Below are positions 7,519 through 11,967 of a DNA stretch of 11,967 nt, in pieces. Numbering within the stretch: position 1 is the stretch's first letter; each line of letters starts with the position of its first letter. Below the pieces are notes generated by a model. That model was not told where the DNA came from. It worked only from the letters and a program-made list of their open reading frames with translations, and ran no database searches. The position numbers were made by a program, and so were the translations under genes. The stretch is from JANXQE01 sp035651635 (GTDB taxonomy: Bacteria > Verrucomicrobiota > Verrucomicrobiia > Limisphaerales > UBA8199): assembly GCA_035651635.1 (NCBI GenBank), contig DASRFK010000110.1:1-11967 (forward strand). The letters run 5' to 3'.

Positions 7519-8241
7519 ATGAGCGACAAAACAAAATTAATTAGGAACCTGACGATTATCGGAGTGTGTTTGCTTCTGGGTGCATTCGGCCTAATCATTA
7601 AATGGCCCCGCCACCAAACTACGGCCGAAGCGCCGAAGCTATCGGCCGGTGAGTTGTCCGCCCTGATCGCCAAAGCAGAACAAAACGATGCCTCGGCTCA
7701 AACCGCTCTGGGCTCCGCTTATGCCCTGGGCAACGGCGTAAAGCAAGATTATCGGCAAGCCGCCACCTGGTACCAGCGAGCCGCTGCACAGGGAAGCACC
7801 GTGGCCCAAAACGCTCTGGGCGAACTTTCCGAGGCAGGACAAGGTGTTCCGCAAGACAACGCCCAGGCCGCAAACTGGTACCGCCGCGCCGCCGAGCACG
7901 GACTCGCCACAGCACAATACAACCTCGCTGCGCTTTATGCCGTAGGTAGAGGCGTGACCCTGGACAATCGCGAGGCGCTCAAGTGGTATCTTCAAGCGGC
8001 GAACCAGGGTGATTCGCTGGCCCAATATAATGTCGGAATGCGTTACTCTGAAGGCCACGGTGTCGCACCCGACCTGGCAGTCGCGTACCAATGGCTCAGC
8101 CTGTCCGCTGCTCAAGGCTTGCCCGACGCTTCTCAAGCTCTGGCGGCTCTTAAAAGCAGAATGTCAAGCGAGCAGCTTTCCCGCGGTCGCGAACTTCTCA
8201 GGAGTTTCAAGCCGCAGACCATGAGCGCTGCCTCGCACTAA
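7519..8241 (+). CDS. Membrane-anchored Sel1-repeat protein
   Basis: A 240-residue protein with one N-terminal membrane segment (about residues 10-28, LTIIGVCLLLGAFGLII), a short linker, and four Sel1-like repeats of about 36 residues: roughly 57-92, 93-128, 129-164 and 165-200. Each carries the A-x-x-x-L/V-G, G-x-G-V-x-x-D and W-Y/L-x-x-A-A-x-x-G pattern. Such repeats form an alpha-solenoid that holds protein partners; no enzyme activity is implied. The repeats probably face the periplasm, given the single N-terminal anchor. I chose the ATG at 7519 because the membrane segment then lies at the N-terminus; the same frame is open back to an ATG at 7369, which has GAGG close upstream but would add 50 residues of uncharacteristic sequence. 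It is the only complete plus-strand gene, divergent from the pseudopilin operon and convergent with phnW. The upstream gap 7290-7518 has only a weak promoter candidate (TTGCAC 7431, TAGAAA 7454). Confidence 0.85.
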   Translation: MSDKTKLIRNLTIIGVCLLLGAFGLIIKWPRHQTTAEAPKLSAGELSALIAKAEQNDASAQTALGSAYALGNGVKQDYRQAATWYQRAAAQGSTVAQNALGELSEAGQGVPQDNAQAANWYRRAAEHGLATAQYNLAALYAVGRGVTLDNREALKWYLQAANQGDSLAQYNVGMRYSEGHGVAPDLAVAYQWLSLSAAQGLPDASQALAALKSRMSSEQLSRGRELLRSFKPQTMSAASH

Positions 8242-8375
8242 CCTACGCTGAAGCTTCGCCGGAAGGCTTCGATTTCGAAGGGCCGTCTCTCAAAGAACAA
8301 AACTCGGGTTGGCCAAGCTCAAGTCGGGCTGATGAACTAGATTGGACACTAAAATAATAGATGTCAAGCCTTGTC

Positions 8376-9635
8376 TTACTTTTTCTCGCGATCCGCGGCT
8401 TTCCGCGACGTGAGCTTACCGTAACTCTGTGGTTCCACAGTATTGCGCTCGGCAAGTGACGCAAGCGTCGCGCGAATGCCTTGGACCAATTGCTCAATAT
8501 CGGCCGGGAACAAGCGGCCGATTGTGCCAATGCGAAACGTGTCTATTTGGGTGAGCTTGCCCGGGTAAATAATAAATCCGCGCTCGCTCAGGCCGCGGTA
8601 AAACGCTTCAAACGAGAATTTTCCGGCAGCATTTGTCCGATCGGTCCTATCAGTCCTCTCGGCCTCACCTGGCGCCTCCGGGAACGGAAATGCCGTAATG
8701 ATGAAACTCTGCACGGACGCATCCAAGTACGGGAGCAACCCCAGCTTGGCCATCCCATCGCACAGGACCTGGTGGTTGGCGCGATATCGCGCGCCCCGCG
8801 CCGCAATGCCGCCTTCGGCTTCAAGTTCCTTCAGCGCCTGGTCGCACGCCAGAATCGCGTGCGTGGGCGGCGTGTAACGAAACTGCCCGTTGCGCTCGAA
8901 GCCTTTCAACTGCTCGCATAAATCCAGGCTCAAGCTGCGCGCCTGCCCTTCGGAGCCGGCCAGTTTTTGGCGGCGGCACAGCACGAAGCAAAAGCCGGGA
9001 ACCGATTCGAGGCATTTGTTCGGCGACGAAACGAGAAAATCGATCCCACAGTTCTCCAGCTCGATCGGGATTGAGCCAAAACTGCTCATCGCGTCGACCA
9101 CGAAAACCTTTTGATGCGTTCGCGCGACTTTCCCAACGGCCTCAATCGGATTCAGAATGCCTGTGGTGGTTTCGCAATGCACCATCGCCACATGAGTAAT
9201 TCGTTGATCCACTGAAACCAGTCGTTCCAGGGCTGAAGCGTCCACCGGTTTGTCCTCGGCGGTTTTCAGCACTACGTGCTCGATGGAGGCTTGCGCCAGC
9301 ATTTGAGCCATGCGATTGCCGTAAGCGCCATTGGACAGCACCGCTACCTTGCCGGCTCGGGGAACACTCGTTTGGAATACCGATTCCACTCCATACGTGC
9401 CACTTCCTTGCAATAAGATCGCTTCCCATCCCTGCGCCCGCGACACTCCCGCCAATGCCAGGAGTCGCTCGCGGATGGAGGCAACCAGTTCATTGAATTC
9501 ATAGTGCCACGACCCGGCGTCGTGCAGCATCGCCTGCTTCACGCTCAAGCTGGTCGTTAACGGTCCCGGCGTGAACAGAAGCTTGTCACGCGCGGGCCCG
9601 AGCGCCCCGACCGATGTAGGATCATGCATGTGCAT
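8376..9635 (-). CDS. phnW: 2-aminoethylphosphonate:pyruvate transaminase
   Basis: A 419-residue PLP-dependent, fold-type I (class V) aminotransferase. PhnW converts 2-aminoethylphosphonate plus pyruvate to phosphonoacetaldehyde plus alanine in the cytoplasm. Family motifs run the full length: LLFTPGPLTTS (19-29), ILLQGSGTYGVE (73-84), LSNGAYGNRM (100-109), VHCETTTGILNPI (152-164), VDAMSSFG (180-187, with the PLP-contacting Asp181), SSPNKCLESVPGF (203-215, Lys207 forming the Schiff base), RSLSLDL (233-239), and IIYPGKL...FRIGTIG (355-373, substrate-binding Arg368). Residues 324-338 (from GEAERTDR) are an extra loop compared with enterobacterial PhnW, encoded by a 9-bp tandem repeat. A C-terminal tail of about 25 basic residues is also extra. 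It is last in the operon, 31 bp after the hydrolase gene. A second ATG lies two codons in. Confidence 0.92.
   Translation of the reverse strand: MHMHDPTSVGALGPARDKLLFTPGPLTTSLSVKQAMLHDAGSWHYEFNELVASIRERLLALAGVSRAQGWEAILLQGSGTYGVESVFQTSVPRAGKVAVLSNGAYGNRMAQMLAQASIEHVVLKTAEDKPVDASALERLVSVDQRITHVAMVHCETTTGILNPIEAVGKVARTHQKVFVVDAMSSFGSIPIELENCGIDFLVSSPNKCLESVPGFCFVLCRRQKLAGSEGQARSLSLDLCEQLKGFERNGQFRYTPPTHAILACDQALKELEAEGGIAARGARYRANHQVLCDGMAKLGLLPYLDASVQSFIITAFPFPEAPGEAERTDRTDRTNAAGKFSFEAFYRGLSERGFIIYPGKLTQIDTFRIGTIGRLFPADIEQLVQGIRATLASLAERNTVEPQSYGKLTSRKAADREKK
8631..8666. repeat. 9-bp tandem repeat inserted in phnW
   Basis: Four units on the plus strand: ATTTGTCCG, ATCGGTCCT, ATCAGTCCT, CTCGGCCTC. 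They start on codon boundaries of the minus-strand gene and encode R-T-N, R-T-D, R-T-D and E-A-E. This is the same repeat family and codon phase as in the four-helix-bundle gene at 1915-1950. Confidence 0.75.
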
Positions 9636-9666
9636 TCAAGCAACTGGCCGCTCGTGCTCGCAGGTT

Positions 9667-10374
9667 TCAGCGGGTCTGTGCCAACGACGGACTGCCCAAA
9701 ACCAATCCAGGCAGCTCTTGCAGGCTGGCGATCAAATGTGTGTGCGGGTGCGCCATCAATTGCTCCCGCGTATGAGACCCATTGGTCACTCCAACTACCA
9801 TTCCGCATCCGGCCGCCATGCCCTCCTGCAAGTCTGATGGGGTATCCCCCACCTTGGCCACCCGGTTGGGATCACGCACCCCGGTCAGTTCCATGGCGCG
9901 GAGCGCCAGGTCGGCGTGAGGCCGGCCCCGAGGCACCTCGTCGCTGGCCACGGTTGCATCCAGCACGCCGCCTTCGTTCCAACCCAATCGTTCCAGGATG
10001 GCGTCGACGATCGGCCGGCTGAATCCGGTGTCCAAGGCCAGGTGCACACCGGCTTCTTTTAACCGGCAAAAAACATCCATGGTATGAGGCATTGGCTCAA
10101 TCCCCGGTGCGGTGCGGTAATGGTTAAGCATTCGAGCTAGAAAATCATGGTAAACCAGGTCCACGACACTCGTCGACACCTGGTGCGCACCGCCCAGCTT
10201 CTCTTCCAGCAACAGCCGAATGGCGATCGGCTTGGGGAGGCCCATCACTTTATTGACTTCGTCTCTCGTGACGGCGGTTTTGGTCGCCAATGCCTCACGC
10301 AGACAAATATTGACCGCGTCATCATCCCGCACGGTCGTGCCTGCCATGTCAAAGATCACTAGTTCAATACTCAT
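9667..10374 (-). CDS. Phosphonatase-like HAD hydrolase (PhnX-like)
   Basis: A 235-residue HAD-superfamily hydrolase closely related to phosphonoacetaldehyde hydrolase, which splits the C-P bond to acetaldehyde and phosphate. Motif I is VIFDMAGTTV (6-15): nucleophile Asp9 with Ala11, the D-x-A-G-T form typical of phosphonatases. The cap domain has MGLPK (44-48), whose Lys48 matches the PhnX lysine that forms a Schiff base with the aldehyde. Arg151 (GRP) stands where most HADs have lysine, and GDTPSD (176-181) carries the Mg-binding acids. DTGFSR (115-120), ALRAMELTGV (157-166) and AHPHTHLI (208-215) fit the phosphonatase-like clade (TIGR03351) better than classical PhnX, whose motif is DWAGTTV. 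In line with this, its substrate may be phosphonoacetaldehyde or a near relative. I chose the ATG at 10374 because it starts the protein right before the first beta strand; an upstream in-frame start would overlap the transporter gene. Confidence 0.88.
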   Translation of the reverse strand: MSIELVIFDMAGTTVRDDDAVNICLREALATKTAVTRDEVNKVMGLPKPIAIRLLLEEKLGGAHQVSTSVVDLVYHDFLARMLNHYRTAPGIEPMPHTMDVFCRLKEAGVHLALDTGFSRPIVDAILERLGWNEGGVLDATVASDEVPRGRPHADLALRAMELTGVRDPNRVAKVGDTPSDLQEGMAAGCGMVVGVTNGSHTREQLMAHPHTHLIASLQELPGLVLGSPSLAQTR

Positions 10375-10411
10375 ATGTGTAGTTGGGTTGGACCAAAGCC
10401 CTTCGTCAGCC

Positions 10412-11716
10412 TCACGAATTCTCGCCCAGGACCGCTGCCGGTGACTTAAGCTCGATGCCGGCCGCGTTTGATGGCGAACCGCGGCGATACAGGAAACAAC
10501 ACAGCCCCGCAGCCACAAGCGTTAGTCCCGCCATCGCCTGAAACCCCAGCCGGTAGCCGCCCATCATCAGCAGTTTACCGAACACCGTTCCGGACATAAT
10601 CCCGGCGAAATAGCCGGTGCCGTCGACCAGGCCCGAGACGGTGGCGGCGAATTCCTTGCCTCGCACCTCGACCGAGAGAACGCCGCCCAGCAGGCTGTAA
10701 GGCCCGTAAACCAGAAATCCTATCACTCCAACCCCACCAGCCAAAATCCAGAGGCCGAAATGGAACAGCTGGGGCAGGATGGCCAGGAGCAGCGCCAACG
10801 TGCCTAAAATAATGACCAGCAGCCGCTGGCGCCCCGGCGGTTGGAGCCGGCCGAAGACCCACCCCATCAGGATTATTCCGGCCGCACCGCACAAATCGAA
10901 GGGCGTGGATAAAAACGCCGCTAGTTTGTTGGAAACTTCCGCGCCGCCTTCAGTGCGGATAAAATCAACGGTCCAGAAATTAAAAGTTTCGCGCAACAAG
11001 GTTAGTGTGAAGCTGAGCGCGATGACGACCAGGAATTTCCTTTCGGTGAACAGCGCGAGAGTCCGGCTCAGGCTGTAGGTGGGTAATTTTGCGTGCGCTT
11101 CTTTCGCTTCCGGCGTCCGGCTGGGCGCCGGAACAATCCACCAGCAAAGGCCCGCCAACGCCAGGAGCCCGATGGAAGGCAGGCCCAGGACCGCCTGCCA
11201 GGAGTCTCGGGTGAGTCCGGCGATCAATCCCGCCAATGAGGTGGCCAGCGCCCCGCCGAAGACAAAGCTCAATGAGAGCAGCCCGCAAGCAAAGGCCAGT
11301 TTCGCCGGACCAAACCATTCCGGCACCAACTTGAGCGTTGCGCCCCAACAAGCCGACCCGAACAACCGGTTCAAGCTGTAAAGCACAACCAGCACCGATA
11401 AACCGGGCGCGAACGCCCCAAGAGCCCCGAACAGAGCCACCATGGACATTGCTCCGAGGAGGGCCGTGCGGCCGCCGAGCCGATCCGTGATTGGGCCGAA
11501 AAAGAACTTGCCGAAAGCATAGGCAATCGTGCTGACGCTATTGATGGTGCCCACTTGCTCCTTATTCAGGCCCCAGCTCCGTTGCAGAATCGGAACTGCC
11601 ACCGACATGTTCTTGCGGCAGAGATAAACCCCGATGTAAGCCGCCACCAACGTGCCCAGGAACAGGTACGCCTGCCCCGGTGCCGTTGGTGTTTCAGGTG
11701 CCGATTCTTTGGCCAT
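10412..11716 (-). CDS. OPA-family MFS transporter, probably for a phosphonate
   Basis: A 434-residue, 12-helix major facilitator of the organophosphate:phosphate antiporter type (GlpT/UhpT-like). The first helix region has YIGVYLCRKNMSVAVPIL (27-44), where Arg34 matches the phosphate-binding Arg45 of GlpT. TLLRETFNFWTVDFI (239-253) places Arg242 at the second phosphate-binding arginine (GlpT Arg269). GPITDRLGGR (74-83) is the MFS loop motif. A charged loop near 198-225 divides the two halves. Both phosphate-coordinating arginines are kept, so the cargo should bear a phosphate or phosphonate group. It is first in the operon, with 37 bp to the hydrolase gene, so import of 2-aminoethylphosphonate or a related phosphonate in exchange for Pi is the natural reading (inference). 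The ATG at 11716 starts MAKESAPE, followed by a polar tail before helix 1. Confidence 0.87.
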   Translation of the reverse strand: MAKESAPETPTAPGQAYLFLGTLVAAYIGVYLCRKNMSVAVPILQRSWGLNKEQVGTINSVSTIAYAFGKFFFGPITDRLGGRTALLGAMSMVALFGALGAFAPGLSVLVVLYSLNRLFGSACWGATLKLVPEWFGPAKLAFACGLLSLSFVFGGALATSLAGLIAGLTRDSWQAVLGLPSIGLLALAGLCWWIVPAPSRTPEAKEAHAKLPTYSLSRTLALFTERKFLVVIALSFTLTLLRETFNFWTVDFIRTEGGAEVSNKLAAFLSTPFDLCGAAGIILMGWVFGRLQPPGRQRLLVIILGTLALLLAILPQLFHFGLWILAGGVGVIGFLVYGPYSLLGGVLSVEVRGKEFAATVSGLVDGTGYFAGIMSGTVFGKLLMMGGYRLGFQAMAGLTLVAAGLCCFLYRRGSPSNAAGIELKSPAAVLGENS

Positions 11717-11870
11717 TCAATCCATCGGCGCAACCCGCCGCACGAAACCATTTTGTTCGATACAATCGCGGGGCACGCGCGCAAACTACCGCGCCGCGCA
11801 ATTTCGCGCAAGCTCGTGGCGCTCCGGGGGTGGACGAGATAAAAGTGGGTTTTGGCATTTCTCCTTGTTT

Positions 11871-11898
11871 TTGACCCTGTTATTGTAGTATGTATACT
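11871..11898 (+). promoter_or_regulatory. Sigma-70-like promoter of the plus-strand gene at 11904
   Basis: TTGACC (11871-11876, five of six to consensus) and TATACT (11893-11898, five of six) are 16 bp apart. Transcription would start about 11904-11906, at the start codon itself, so the mRNA would have little or no leader. The -10 box lies inside the palindrome at 11881-11904. Confidence 0.5.
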
Positions 11899-11904
11899 AC
11901 AATA
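11881..11904. promoter_or_regulatory. Perfect palindrome, candidate operator
   Basis: TATTGTAGTAT (11881-11891) and ATACTACAATA (11894-11904) are exact reverse complements around a 2-bp centre (GT). The site covers the predicted -10 box and touches the A of the ATG at 11904, the place where a dimeric repressor would block the promoter. It lies in the divergent gap before the phosphonate operon (187 bp), so it could serve either side. Confidence 0.6.
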
Positions 11905-11967
11905 TGAAAAAGAGCTCTCCCGATTACCCAAACCTCGAACAACAGCGACAGGGGCTTTTGCGCCAAC
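11904..11967 (+). CDS. 5' fragment of an unidentified gene, cut by the window end
   Basis: An open frame from ATG 11904 runs off the window after 21 codons, starting MKKSSPDYPN and continuing LEQQRQGLLRQ. It is charged and probably helical. A good promoter and a palindrome precede it directly. It is divergent from the phosphonate operon, so a regulator of that operon would be a natural guess. The LEQQRQGLL stretch also recalls the N-termini of small DUF6788-type proteins found beside transposases. The fragment is too short to choose between these. Confidence 0.5.
   Translation, partial: MKKSSPDYPNLEQQRQGLLRQ

Noticed and set aside
8267..8280. CTTCGA-TT-TCGAAG as a terminator between the convergent Sel1 and phnW genes
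   Set aside because: The loop is only two bases, the stem is six, and no T-tract follows on either strand.

Overview
The window looks like chromosome of a Verrucomicrobiota bacterium, probably of the Pedosphaera/Limisphaerales kind. The evidence is the mix of genes: a prepilin with a GFTLIELLVVIAIIAIL N-terminus and a C-terminal H-X9-DG motif, a four-helix-bundle protein with a suffix domain, a very large secreted LamG/Ig protein ending in FFRVSQ, and a Tat-exported Gfo/Idh/MocA oxidoreductase. Most genes lack an obvious Shine-Dalgarno sequence, which also fits. The assignment is inferred from gene content, not from a marker gene.

Layout. Bases 1-298 hold no convincing gene but contain a strong nested inverted repeat (141-225). 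On the minus strand, 299-1639 encodes the Tat-exported oxidoreductase and 1750-2298 the four-helix-bundle protein, which has its own promoter in a compact 145-bp intergenic stretch. That stretch also holds a textbook intrinsic terminator (2380-2418) for the next unit. Bases 2444-7289 form a likely three-gene minus-strand operon: H-X9-DG pseudopilin, small putative lipoprotein, then a 1149-residue secreted multidomain protein. A membrane-anchored Sel1-repeat protein (7519-8241) is divergent from it. Bases 8376-11716 form a second minus-strand operon: an OPA-type MFS transporter, a phosphonatase-like HAD hydrolase, and 2-aminoethylphosphonate:pyruvate transaminase (PhnW). The window ends in the first 21 codons of a divergent plus-strand gene (from 11904) whose promoter is overlapped by a perfect 11+11 bp palindrome.

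How the genes work together. The second operon reads as a phosphonate-use pathway: uptake in exchange for phosphate, transamination to phosphonoacetaldehyde, then C-P bond cleavage. Its hydrolase resembles the PhnX-like clade of unassigned substrate rather than classical PhnX. The first operon is probably an envelope/secretion unit in which a T2SS-like pseudopilin accompanies its secreted adhesin-like partner.

The most unusual signal is a degenerate 9-bp tandem repeat (plus-strand consensus about ATAGGTCCT, minus strand AGGACCTAT). It occurs at three separate places: inside the four-helix-bundle coding sequence, as almost the whole predicted 5' leader of that gene, and as an in-frame insertion in PhnW. 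In both proteins the repeat keeps the same codon phase.
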